From: Cercospora beticola
Taxonomy: Eukaryota > Ascomycota > Dothideomycetes > Mycosphaerellales > Mycosphaerellaceae
Reading direction: 5' to 3'
DNA length: 64,000 nucleotides
Assembly: GCF_033473495.1 (NCBI RefSeq)
Contig: NC_088937.1
Coordinates: forward strand, 3,162,001 to 3,226,000
This document shows, piece by piece, positions 34,065 through 44,489 of this stretch (position 1 is its first letter; each line of letters begins with the position of its first letter). Position numbers and translations under genes: made by a program. A model generated the notes under the pieces. The model was given only the letters and a program-made list of their open reading frames with translations. It had not been told where the DNA came from and did no database searches.

Positions 34065-36146
34065 TCAATATGTGAACGCTTCCTCGATGAAGTCCAAACT
34101 CGCGTCTTCCACGTGTGCTCGACACGCCGCCCGCACATCGTCGGCCAGCGCGCCTGGACCACACACGGTGACACCGACGGAGCCGATTCTGTCAGGTATT
34201 TCCTTCTCAATCACAGCGCGAGGCCGGCAGCGCCCGGGAAACATTTGCACAGAGCCCGTACTCGACACGACTTCTCCTCGGTGCCGGGGTTTCGTAATGA
34301 AGAGCTGGATCTTAAGAAGCTCTCTTCGGTGCTCCATTCGCAAGATTTGGTCCATCCATATTCGGACCCATTCCAGGCATTCTGTGTTCGGTACTGACCA
34401 GACCAGTAATATCTTACGCGTTGAGCACATTCCTGCCGCGTATTGGGACATCAGGTCGTGGACGTAGCCGATTGCGTGCGTGATGCCGATGCCACCAGCG
34501 AACAGGATTACGGTTCCATACGAGGACAACGAGTCGTGCCCGCCGTACGGCCCTTCCATGAAGCCCCACGTTGTTATGGGCTGCCGGTCATTTTTGAGGA
34601 GCCTGTCGTACATTTTCCTTGTCATGCCTTCTCGCGCTCGAATGACGAGGGAAATGTTGGTGACTTTGGCGTTGCCAGTCACCGTAACATTGCCATCTGC
34701 CGGCTTGTGGGCGACTTCTGCCACGTTCGCCATCTCTGCCAATGTGATGGGCTTCGTGGGAATCTGCACGCGCCCCATCATGCTCTGTCGTGCCAACATA
34801 CTTTGTCGGACTTGATCGCTGAAAACTCCTGTTGTCATCGGAGGGAGCTTCTCCATTTCAATCTCCATTGCTGGTGCATGTAGCGGCCTGTTTTCCGCCC
34901 AAGCTATTGAGAAAGGATGGCTGCCTACCCACGCGATTGACGGCAGGTATGCATGTACGTGTGCACCTGGCCTCCATTTCCACGGCCTCGAGATCTGGTA
35001 AGTCACGCGGCATGCTTCTGCTGGAAGCCATTCGATCGTGACTTTGGTCCAACCTCGTTTTCGGCTCCAGTTGTAATACAGGATCCGATAGGTCCGTGCA
35101 ACCAGCTCAGTGGCCCAGAAGATCAGACTGAGCTGTACGTACGGCAGCATGGGCAGTTTGGCCGCGTCCAGGTGAACGTACACTCCGATAATGCCGAGAA
35201 AGGCCAGAATTCGATGCGAGTTAATGAAGAATTCGTAGAAATGATGCCGAATTGGTCCACATGATGCAATCACCAAATAGGTGAATACGGCCGAGCCCAC
35301 CATACCCCAACTGTAACTCACAGAGGTACTCAAGGAGAGTTCAAGCTGTTTGCTTCCACCAGCGCTCCATGCATTTACTCCCCAGGCAATCGTATGTAGT
35401 ATACTTTCCAGAACCATCATGCGTGCCGTCCATCGGTGCAATAAGTTGAAAGTGTCGTAGGGCACTCTCAGCAGAGGGATCATGGGGTTGTTTCGAAGCG
35501 CGAACAAGATGGTGGGAATCATGTTAAGCGCAGCCAGAACACCGGTACGGCCTCTGAATTCGGCGACCACGCTCGGCGAAGGCTGCGTGTAGTCAAGTGC
35601 GGCGCAGTATCCAGCGTTCGAGGCCAAGTAAACGAATAAGAGGAAGGAATGGAATCGCGATGGCAGAGTCCCGACAGTGACCTGTTTCTGCCACAAAGTG
35701 AATTCTCGATTGTGTCGCACCCTCCAGAAAGGCGCGTAGAGCACGTATCTTTTGATCCACGGCCACACCTTGGTATGGTTATGCATGAAATAGCGCTGAT
35801 CCCTTTGCCCTCCCATAGTGAACAGATGCCGCATGTGCTTGTGGATCATTCCGATCCATCTGTATATGAGCGTGCCGGCGAGCAATATCATGAACGACAG
35901 GACCAGTACATTGGCCAGGAGGTAGTTCAGATATTGGTTGACTCCTTTGAGGCCATGGGTGAAAGGAGTAGCGGCAGCGCTAAGGTTGAGACTGAGGCCA
36001 AAGTCTTGAACCTCTGCGCGGGGAAGTAACGCGCCTGATAAGACATCTGGATTCGGAGGCGACATGACATGCCCGGCATCAGAAGCGAAGGGGACGCCGG
36101 GCATGCCTCCGTGTCGGGCGAAATGGTGGTGCTGTAAATGCTGCAT
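34065..36146 (-). CDS. Ferric reductase-like transmembrane flavocytochrome (FRE family)
   Basis: Moves electrons from NADPH through FAD and two hemes across the membrane to reduce ferric or cupric ions. Single exon, 693 aa. An N-terminal extracellular part of about 60 residues leads into TM1 (NVLVLSFMILLAGTLIY). The ferric reductase core carries paired heme ligands in HRWTARMMVLESILHT and HRILAFLGIIGVYVH, each His pair 13 residues apart plus one. FAD site HPFSIAW follows RPWKWRPGAHVHAYLP. The NADPH side has FAGGIGITHAIGY and the terminal VTVCGPGALADDVRAA. The C-terminal domain contains an insertion with MLARQSMMGRVQIPTKP. The ATG at 36146 is the first in frame. The true substrate (Fe or Cu) is not determined by sequence. 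Confidence 0.92.
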   Translation of the reverse strand: MQHLQHHHFARHGGMPGVPFASDAGHVMSPPNPDVLSGALLPRAEVQDFGLSLNLSAAATPFTHGLKGVNQYLNYLLANVLVLSFMILLAGTLIYRWIGMIHKHMRHLFTMGGQRDQRYFMHNHTKVWPWIKRYVLYAPFWRVRHNREFTLWQKQVTVGTLPSRFHSFLLFVYLASNAGYCAALDYTQPSPSVVAEFRGRTGVLAALNMIPTILFALRNNPMIPLLRVPYDTFNLLHRWTARMMVLESILHTIAWGVNAWSAGGSKQLELSLSTSVSYSWGMVGSAVFTYLVIASCGPIRHHFYEFFINSHRILAFLGIIGVYVHLDAAKLPMLPYVQLSLIFWATELVARTYRILYYNWSRKRGWTKVTIEWLPAEACRVTYQISRPWKWRPGAHVHAYLPSIAWVGSHPFSIAWAENRPLHAPAMEIEMEKLPPMTTGVFSDQVRQSMLARQSMMGRVQIPTKPITLAEMANVAEVAHKPADGNVTVTGNAKVTNISLVIRAREGMTRKMYDRLLKNDRQPITTWGFMEGPYGGHDSLSSYGTVILFAGGIGITHAIGYVHDLMSQYAAGMCSTRKILLVWSVPNTECLEWVRIWMDQILRMEHRRELLKIQLFITKPRHRGEVVSSTGSVQMFPGRCRPRAVIEKEIPDRIGSVGVTVCGPGALADDVRAACRAHVEDASLDFIEEAFTY

Positions 36147-38315
36147 CGCGGCCAGCGCGGAGGGGGGGTTGCTGTTGTCTTTGTTGCTTGCAATAAGGAA
36201 TGAGGGGCCAATGCGTCGCTTTGTGTAAACCAGTGCGGTTCTGGGTTGCAGAGAGGTGCTGCTGGTTCGCACCAGAAGTCGTGGCCGGGTACAGTGCAGT
36301 CCTTCCGATGGAGGTAGGGAGCGGTTTTCTGGGATCTCGCGGCGCCGGGGATGCGAAGGATATGACTGCTAAACGAGCGTGGGACGCGGAGGTCGTCTGT
36401 GAATGCGCGGCCGAGTCGGTGAGGTTGTAGACAATGCTGTGTCGGGGGTCTGCAATGGCGCGTGCAGTGGACGGCGGCGGTGAATGGAGTCAATGGGAGG
36501 CAATAGATCGGCCACGCGCCCGAGGCCCTGACGGAGGGCTATTGTGCCATTGTGTGGAGTGGGAGAGAGGCAGTGATAATGAACTGGAGATTGCTGCGGA
36601 AAGGAGAGACGCGGGCCCCAGCGACAATGGGTGGTGCACGGAGCGCAGCTATGTGGACTGCGGTTAGCGGCAGTGGCGGTTCCGGCTGAAGTGCGAGCGG
36701 CCCACCGATCGAGGCCCCACGGGAGTTTGCAGCAGATAGATGGAGGGAAAGAGCGACGGCAGCAGGTGCAGGTGCGTGAGGGCGAGTGAAGGGCGGGCGA
36801 GGGAGTGGAAGTGGTGGCAGCGCGTCGCAGCCACTCGAGACGCCTTTGTGCGCTCGCGGCCATGCGAGTCGTCATCCCAGCCAAGCTTGTCTGCAGACCT
36901 CGTGTTTCACACGCCCGATTGGCCACGACCCGTACCTTGCAGCGATGCTTGTCGTCCATCCACGCGCCTCCACCGCCAGTCGCCAGATTTCTCTTCCGAC
37001 TTCTGTGGCACAGCGCGCCTAGCGCAAATGGCCCCAGCTGCATGCTTCCTGTCCACTTCGCAGCCTCATGAAGCGAACCCGGCCTCGATACCTCTCACGA
37101 CCATCGTCTGCAATACCATACCGCACCTCCTGGCCTCAACGACCAGTGCGATCCTGCCGACTTGGCGTGGTCGATCTGCGCCGTGTGGTGCTGAGGGCGC
37201 TCGGTGCGCTTCCCGTACGGTCCAGAACTCCCTCTGGCTTGCGCCGCGGACGCCAACGCCCTGTTCACAGCTCCATAACTTTGTGACCAAGAACTAGCCT
37301 AGCAGCGCAATTTCGTCCTCGATGTGCTAGCCATATCTGCCAACGCGCCGAGCAGCGTCGGTTGAGAGCGGCAGCATTGGCGAGAATAAGCTGACTTTCC
37401 GCTTCGAGCAACTGCAATTCCCAAGCGCCGAGCCAGGAAGGGCACGTGGCTGACGGACGGCAGACTCGAGTCTCGAAGGGCGTTAACGTGCTCAGATATG
37501 TCTCGAGATAAATCTTGTATGCAAGCGGTGGATGCAAGTCGGGCCCTATGCAGTTGGAAGACTTATCGCTCGTGCCGCCAATACTCGCTCGCTTGCAAGG
37601 TCGTCGTCTCTCGAAACGTAGTCTACTGTAATCATCATTTGTGGCTCCAGTGCATCGTATATTAAGATCCATCGCCTCGTATCTCGAGTTCGACATTGAT
37701 GAATACTGCTGCATTGCGGCGCGAGGCACTCCTCTTTCCAACCACAAATATGCTCATGGTCCGTTTCTGCATGCGCGCGTCAATGTTGGCTATCAAGCAC
37801 ACCGGTTTCGACAGCTTGGCGGACTGAAAGCTCCCCCGGCATGCCATGTGGCAGTCACGCCACTCCTCAAATCGGGATTATTCCATTGCCGCAGGTAAAC
37901 AACTGACAGATACTCTAAACGAACGGGCAGTGCGATGCATCTGTCCATGCAACCACAGCTCCATACCGTCGCCAGAATTGACATTCGCTACGACGCAATG
38001 TGAAACTTGATTTGAATTTCATCTCACTCATCCAAAGTTTTGATACCGGACCGAACGAGATACCCTTCATCGTCGTTGCCACGGTCGCTCATAGCTATTG
38101 CCGCGGCTCGTGAATGCCCGTAATGCACCGATAACGCCGCGCTCCGCCAAATGGTACAGCAGCAATAGTAGCAGTAGTCGCACGTCTCTCTGCCAGGATG
38201 TCCCAGTGCCTCCAGCATCCTAGTGCCGAGGCCCCTCCCACAGTCTTCGTCGCTACTCCTGGCGCTCAGGAACTTTTCAACTTCTCATGCCATGGATCAT
38301 CGTAAAGTTGGAGTT
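36147..38315. other. Large gene-free interval
   Basis: About 2.2 kb, GC-rich and purine/pyrimidine skewed near 36.4-37.1 kb. A 224-codon minus-strand frame at 36369-37043 is R/T/S/P/H rich with no family features and is likely chance in GC-rich DNA. It should include the reductase promoter and the Taf14 3' UTR. Confidence 0.5.
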
Positions 38316-39292
38316 CTAAGCCAAAACGCTCATGTCCACGCGCTTCTCGGTGAAGTCCCAGAGCATCTTGATAAGCTGGTCTGGTAAGGTGTAAAGGTCG
38401 ACGTGGAACTCCCCATCTGCAGACCTGTCAGTATACGTGGGACGTCAAATTTCATTTGCATCTGAGCAATCTTTGCAGGCCAGACTCCGAGGTCTGGCTC
38501 GCTCAGGGCTGGTCCAAGGGTGTACTCACTCTCGACATCGTTCTTAGTGTACGTCTCCTCGCTCTTGTTGTCGTGTACCATTTGCACCACCTGGAGGAGG
38601 TCATCCTCAGGAAGTTGTGGCAGGGCCTCCGCGAGCTTCTCCATGTCCACATTGCGGTTCTGCTTCTGTCTCTTCTTCTCTGGCTTCGCGGCTGAGGCAC
38701 CGTTCGTAGCACCAGCATCGCCGACGGACCCTGATTGACGCAGCGCTTCGAGCAACTCGCCCTTTGGATTCCGGAAAGTGACCGAATGCGTGCTCTCGTA
38801 ACGCTCCTGCTGGAAGTTGAGGTCGTGCTGTAGAGTCTGATCACCTCCCTTAGGTGCTCCGATTGGCACGAGCGTGATTGCCATGTCGAATTCACCCCAT
38901 CCTTTCTCCTTGATCGCGAACGGGGGGGCCTTGAAAGCTACGATCAATCAGTATTCACGTTCTATTCGTTCATTCTGAGCACATGTGCGAGAAAGTACAT
39001 ACTCTGCCTCATTCGCTTGCCGAACGACTCGTGGAGGAGGTAGGTCGCTTTTTCGAAGCAGCTCGCTGGGATGTCTTCGCCATCGGGACCGACGAGGTAG
39101 ATGCTAATGTCCCATGCTCGCATTGGGAAACCCTCGACCTCCGGCGGATCATCGCTGAGCAAGTGGTTAGCCGGATGCCTTTCAGGTTCGCAAGGTTCAG
39201 ACTTACGTGACGCGCTGGTTAGTCACGAGCTTGACGGTACGCTTGACCTGTTTGCTGGTGTCAGTCTGCCTCTTGCGCTTGGGTTGCGACAT
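38316..39292 (-). CDS. TAF14: YEATS-domain transcription factor subunit Taf14
   Basis: Subunit shared by TFIID, TFIIF and chromatin remodelers that reads acylated histone H3 through its YEATS domain. Four exons: 39292-39207, 39154-39003, 38937-38530 and 38416-38316, with introns of 52, 65 and 113 nt; product 248 aa. YEATS core at about 20-135: VKLVTNQRVT, GFPMRAWDISIYLVGPDGED, ATYLLHESFGKRMRQTFKAPPF, GWGEFDMAITL, LQHDLNFQQERYESTHSVTF. A basic linker (KPEKKRQKQNRN) leads to the C-terminal ET domain: LPEDDLLQVVQMVHDN, then GEFHVDLYTLPDQLIKMLW after the last intron. The presence of ET distinguishes it from Yaf9. Confidence 0.93.
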
Positions 39293-40177
39293 GGTGTTGA
39301 AGGTGTGCTGTGAGTGCGCGGTTGTGGTGCCGGTGGGCAGTGGATGTTGCGAGCGAATGTGCAAGCGACGAGTGTGGGTTTTGATCGATGAGAATGAGGC
39401 AGAAGAGCACTCACGTCTGGCATTGTCGCAGTATTGTCACAAGCTGATTGTTACTGTGCGTAAATTGGCTGCGCGCTCACTCGCGTGCTGGCGCAAGCGC
39501 GCTGCGGCTTTGTTGAGTAAAGTGAGGCAGCTGCAATCTAGCAAACTGAAGTCGCGGTGGTCTCGGCTATCGGATGGTTCGGTCGCAGTGTCGTGGAGCG
39601 TGTCGAGGTGGAGAGGTGTGCGGATGGAGGAGGCGTGAGGTGGTCAGGTCGAGGTGCTGTGGTGGACCCGCATGGAAAGTCAAGAGTCGAGACGAGCTCG
39701 CCAAAAGCGGGACCATCCTCCGTGCGCCATGCGTTCCCTCACTACATTTCATGAACACATGGAATTACAGTCGTGAGCGACAATTCGCACGCTGCACGTG
39801 AAATGATTGGTACAGTGCACAACCTGCGATCGTTGGAGAATGGTGGTTCATGCATGTGAGTCTATCTAACTTGCTTTCTGTCTGTGACAATGCTTTCATG
39901 AACGGCTTTCCGCTCATTCTGGGAGCGCGTTGTGCATATACAATGCCGCGCGGGGGATCTGTGCATTTTGTGTTGAGGGTATCGATCATTGATCGCAGTA
40001 CGGAACGCCCAGATAAAATGAGGTGGCGCAGCGTCGTGCTTCAGCCTGTGAATAGGACTTGGACACACAGGCGCTTTATCACTGTCCCTTGGCGTTGGTC
40101 AAAGTGGTTGGCAGCAATGACCCGGCCAGAAGCCTGTGGCGTACAGCCTTCGAAGAGGTCATAGTTTAGGACTATTT
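39293..40177. other. Intergenic region, TAF14 promoter side
   Basis: Between two minus-strand genes. Several overlapping frames, none protein-like. Nothing further supported. Confidence 0.5.
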
Positions 40178-40988
40178 CTACGCATCGCTCTTGCCGAAGA
40201 TGGCCTCGTTCTCTTGCTGAGCCTTGATGAAAGCTTCCTTGAACAAGTTCGCATCTGTGGACAAATAATTAGTAAATCTGTAGCCACTTTCGCGACACTG
40301 GATTACGTACTCTCTGGGTTGCCGAAACGGATGGCCAAGGTGCAAGCTTCTGGCTCACCCTCCGAAACATCAGCTGCAGCGTTCCATACCCAGCTGCGGT
40401 CGCTGCCAACGTTTGGAGAGAGCTTCATGTCCGGGACGACTATACGTTTGTTAGTCAAGTGCATAGCCAAGCGGATAGAGCGCACATACTGTAGTGGTTG
40501 GCGCAGACCTTGAGAGTCTTGTCGCGTCTCATAACCAGACGAGTCTTGCCGTTCTCCTTGTGCTTGAGGAGTCGGACGTCGCCAGTGCCGCGCTCCTTCC
40601 ACTCTCGGCTCTCACGATCGAACTTGAAGAGCTTTGCGCGCATCTTGAATGTCTGTTCCTCGGCCTCCTCGTTTGTCTTGGTCTCAACCTTCTCGGTGAG
40701 ATGGACGACTGGCTCGAAGTGTGCATCGGCCTCCTCTTCGTCGGCCTTGTCCTCGTCGTCGTCATCCTTCTCGGCGGCTTCCTTATCCTTCTGCGCCTTG
40801 GAGCTGCCTGAGCGGTCGTTCTCCGCTTCCTCATCATCCTTCTTGGCCTCCTTCTTGGGTCCACCACCGAACATGCTGAAGACGTTGTCCTTGGCAGCCG
40901 TTGCAGCGTCAGATGCCTTCTCGGTGACGCTCTTGTCCTCCGTCTTCGTCTCCGCAGTGGCGTCCACCTTCTTCTCTTCTTCCGCCAT
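40178..40988 (-). CDS. YRB1: Ran-specific GTPase-activating protein / RanBP1
   Basis: Binds Ran-GTP and stimulates RanGAP, releasing export complexes at the cytoplasmic side of the nuclear pore. Three exons, 40988-40490, 40439-40311 and 40254-40178, with introns of 50 and 56 nt (GTATGT and GTACGT donors; ACTAAC and ACTAAT branches), giving 234 aa. Residues 1-95 are acidic and lysine rich ([21 protein letters not shown]). The RanBD runs from about 93 to 222: [84 protein letters not shown] ending. Both splice joins restore conserved family text. Essential housekeeping gene; an ATG at the start of MAEEEKK is preferred over upstream frame. Confidence 0.95.
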
Positions 40989-41638
40989 GTTTGCTAGTCT
41001 TTGGACGATAGTCGGGTGAGATTGATATGTCGTGCGGTCCGGTCTGCTGGAACGCAAGCTTTCTGTCGAGAATGTCGGTGTTTGTGGTGTTGTGTACAAA
41101 TTCGCGAGAAGGAGGGGTCTTTGGGCAAACGCCCGTGCGCACGACGCTAGTCACCCCTGTCGCCCTTCACGATAAGTCAAAAGTATGAGCACTTTCGCTC
41201 GTTCACCATGAGAGCGGTAGTCCCAGTGCAAGAAGGTTTCTTCCTGATATACGGCATGGTCGTATAGCTATTTGGCTGCACACAGGCCGAATTTTTCTGC
41301 AACGCGCCCTGGCTCGACTGAGGGGCACGAACACGAAGCCTTGGATTTTTAGCACTCTCGCCAAACCCCACACCGTCTTCAGTACGATGATACGTCTGAC
41401 GATCACTCAGGCACATTGGCATCGGGACACGTGCATTCTTCAGACGTATCTCTTTGCAGCCACTACTGGACACACGGATCAAGCCGGGCATGAAGCAGGC
41501 GAGAGCTGGCCATCAAAGGAGCAACGCGACCATGAAGATTGCGCGGAGTGCTGAAGAAGTCATGCTTTGCACTGGTATTTACAAGCGCCTCCCATGTCCA
41601 CCGGCCACCACTCCAAAGCTCCAGCGGTGCACTATGCA
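40989..41638. other. Intergenic region, YRB1 promoter side
   Basis: About 650 bp between two minus-strand genes. It must contain the YRB1 promoter. No further feature. Confidence 0.55.
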
Positions 41639-43217
41639 TTAAAATCCAGACTCTGCCATCCGTGCTCCTGGGTATGTAGCTTGCAGATTTGCGAAGAGCG
41701 CTTCGCCACCTCTAGTCAGGTCTGGTATCTCTGGACACCCCAAGGTCGCTGTTACGTCGCCAACCAAGCCGAATATGGACGCGTAAATGTTATTGGTGAA
41801 CGACGGCGAAACAAATTTAAGCATTTGCAACAAGAAGCAAAGCAGATTGGTGCCCTCCAACAAGTTAGGAAGATTGGCAATTCCTGAAGCCGGGTCGTTG
41901 ACATTAACGCCAACAAATGAATTTGGTGTCCCGGTATTACCTCCAATACTTGCCAGCTCCGGACACAGCCCAAACCAGACCAAGAGCTCAGTTATGTGGC
42001 CAAGGAAATCAAAGGGCACTGGCCTGCGATACCAATTTTCTGGAATCCTTTCCCATCCTTCGCGGTACGTGAAGGGTACAGGATCACTGGTCAGGCCGTA
42101 GAATGAGTACAGGATGTCGTGCGTCAACACTCCATCTATGCTGCCATCAGAGTGGTTGCCGAAGAGCATTATGACCTCTTGTGCGAAGTTCCGGAAGTAG
42201 CCTGTGCCTGGACCGTAATAGAAGAACGGGTTCCAATCTTTAGATTGGTGCCAGCGAACACACGAAGCCCGCACGATGGCCTCGCGTGTGAAGAGACCGC
42301 CATATGGCACCGATTCATAGAACTGGAGGAACAAATTCACGTCCATCGTCCAGGCGTTTCCATACTGGTAGACGTCCTGGCGCGTCATGGATGAATCGCA
42401 CTCCACGAAGTTGTGGGTGTGTTCAAGACCTTGCGGTGTGCCTGAGTCTCTTTGTCAGCCTGTTTCTGATTGCAGCCCCTTATCAGACGCACCGAAGATG
42501 CCTAGCAGACCATCAAGAGGAGCCCCAACTCTTGGATCTGGCCCACCCAGTGAATACTTCATCGTTACAGGGTCACCGCCCGAGATGACTGCAGCAAGGA
42601 CAGACAACAGGGCAATGTCATATCCCAAGTTGAAGACCGCCATTGTTCCTTCGATCACCTCCCATATTGAGACGATCCCAGTGTGACTGATAACGTGGTG
42701 GTTTGCAAGCGCATTCTGACCCGGGCATGGGCCTCGTTGATCGTCTGCAAGTTTTCAGTATCGCTGAGCTTGTACTCAAACCCTCAGGAATACTTACATG
42801 GACCCGGAGGCTCAAAGGGAAACTGGCCCCAAACGTCAATGGGACCATTACCTATATCTATACTGCCAAAACCTGACCATCCGCCGCCAAAGCTCAGAGC
42901 GGCGTCAAGAGTTCCTGTATCAGTCCAAGTAAGACGCTGCACGTATGCGCTTCATCAAGAGAGAGGATTCACATTCGCATACCAGGAGCCAGAGCATCCA
43001 CCAAACCAGTGAGTACCTCGAGTTGCCGAGCATATAGCTTCTGTTGTTCTTCAGTCCGCTCCTTGGTCTCGAACTGTGCAGGCTGCTCGCGCGCGTGCGA
43101 ATGTCGATTATCGTTTATAAGCCCGACCAGCTCCGGATATGCGTATGCATGAAAACGTGTTGAAAGAATTGGAGTGAGCGACAGAATTAGACACAAACGA
43201 GCGAGTTGGAACAACAT
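41639..43217 (-). CDS. Secreted heme-thiolate peroxidase (chloroperoxidase/peroxygenase family)
   Basis: Four exons: 43217-42983, 42914-42798, 42744-42493 and 42441-41639, with introns of 68, 53 and 51 nt; product 468 aa, longer than short peroxygenases. An N-terminal hydrophobic signal peptide (MLFQLARLCLILSLTPILS) precedes a lead segment. The heme-thiolate ligand is C124 in RGPCPGQNALANHH, the PCP motif. The magnesium/heme-propionate motif is E215-C216-D217 in VECDSSMTRQD, where chloroperoxidase has EHD and peroxygenases have EGD. A candidate acid-base glutamate is E290 in FRNFAQEVIMLFG. These enzymes use hydrogen peroxide to oxidise or halogenate organic substrates. The gene lies head-to-head with the CFEM receptor. 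Substrate unknown. Confidence 0.9.
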
Positions 43218-44489
43218 CTTTACCACTCCATGTGGTCGCCAGAATCGCAAAATTCGGCGTCAGTGCTGCCTGGCGCTATCAGCAATATGAAAGCGGCTCA
43301 CCTGGTTGGAATTCGCCGCATCGTGCACGCGTGTGTCGCCAATGCCTCGCCAAACGAGAGCGCAGCCTTGCTGCAAGTAGGGATAAGTTATGCCCATGCT
43401 ATTCGTGTAATTCCAGATGCAAGCTGGTCCCAGGAAGTCCTCCATTCGGCGCCGCAGGCACACTGTCGACCAAACTCTATAGGCTTGTTGCAACAATGTT
43501 CTGGGCTTCACATTTAATGGGGTCAGCGTGTTGAGCGGGGGCTGACAATGTCGTTAACAAGGTATTCCCTGCTATCACCAAGTGAGCTTGGCCGAGCGAC
43601 GCCTTGAGACGGACTTCTTCATGCTGGGAGTCCACCGGTCACAGAAAAAACTATTTGGCCAGCGGCAGTTCAAAAAAGGTCAATTAACGACGGAAGTTAT
43701 TGTTGAATACTTTTTTCTTCATTAGCCACATATTGCGGAGACGACAAATGGACTGTGACAGAGTGACTGAGCTGGAGTATTTCACTGTTGTTCTTGGCGA
43801 TTTGCTGGACTCACACATGATCCACGATCAGAAGGCTTGTCGCAATCCTGGTATGTTCACTAACCAAGCATGGATGCCTGGACATGACAGCTCATCTGAA
43901 CTCCATGGCCGTTCACTGCGAGTCGGGCGCCAGGCACATTTGTGCTTGCTCGACTTGCTCTGGACAACCGGCACAGGAGCAGTGTTTTTCAGGAAACAGA
44001 ACTTGCGGTGCCATTGTCGGGCGGCACACTCAAAAACGACGACTGCATCGAGACCGATGCATCCAGTTATGGCTTCCCCTCGCCGCACTTGTCAACCAAA
44101 CGCTCTGACTCTGTTTAACAGCATGCGCTGCACCAAGTTCTCGGTGCACAAAGCCAGGGGCGAAAAGGATGTGGTATTCCAGGGCACGCTGCTCAATTCC
44201 GAGTTTGTCGAACTCTCGAAGCGACAGACTCCGCATGTTTAGGAGATTCGTGATTCGCTCTCGTTCCGTGCAGGGAGCGTGGTTGAGGAGGAGAGTTCTA
44301 TTGAACCGGCTTGCGGCATGCATCTCCAGGAGCCGACACATTGTATGCCAGGCTACCAACAGGAGCTCCATCGCGGCTACGAGTCTGCTGCAATCATAGA
44401 GATATGATTGCGCTTCCGCTGACATCTGTGCAACTCAACCTCCTGGGCCATCTTCCTCTGCGAAGGTGAACACACCGTCGACCGCCAAC
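43218..44489. promoter_or_regulatory. Shared upstream region, peroxidase / CFEM receptor
   Basis: About 1.27 kb between divergent starts. It contains short open frames, including a Cys/His-containing plus-strand frame at 43884-44108 and a 131-codon minus-strand frame at 44030-44425. None is supported well enough to call a gene. Confidence 0.45.

Noticed and set aside
5768..36146. Secondary-metabolite cluster (FMO, GNAT, EBP, CPS1, reductase)
   Set aside because: The genes are spread over 30 kb among housekeeping genes, and there is no PKS, terpene synthase, NRPS with carrier domains or pathway regulator.
36369..37043. 224-codon minus-strand open frame
   Set aside because: R/T/S/P/H-rich translation without secondary-structure or family features in GC-rich DNA upstream of the ferric reductase; typical chance frame.
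43310..43430. Zn2Cys6-like cysteine cluster on the plus strand
   Set aside because: Spacing (CRQC, then CPC, CNSRC) does not match the C-x2-C-x6-C pattern, and there is no basic linker or activator domain.
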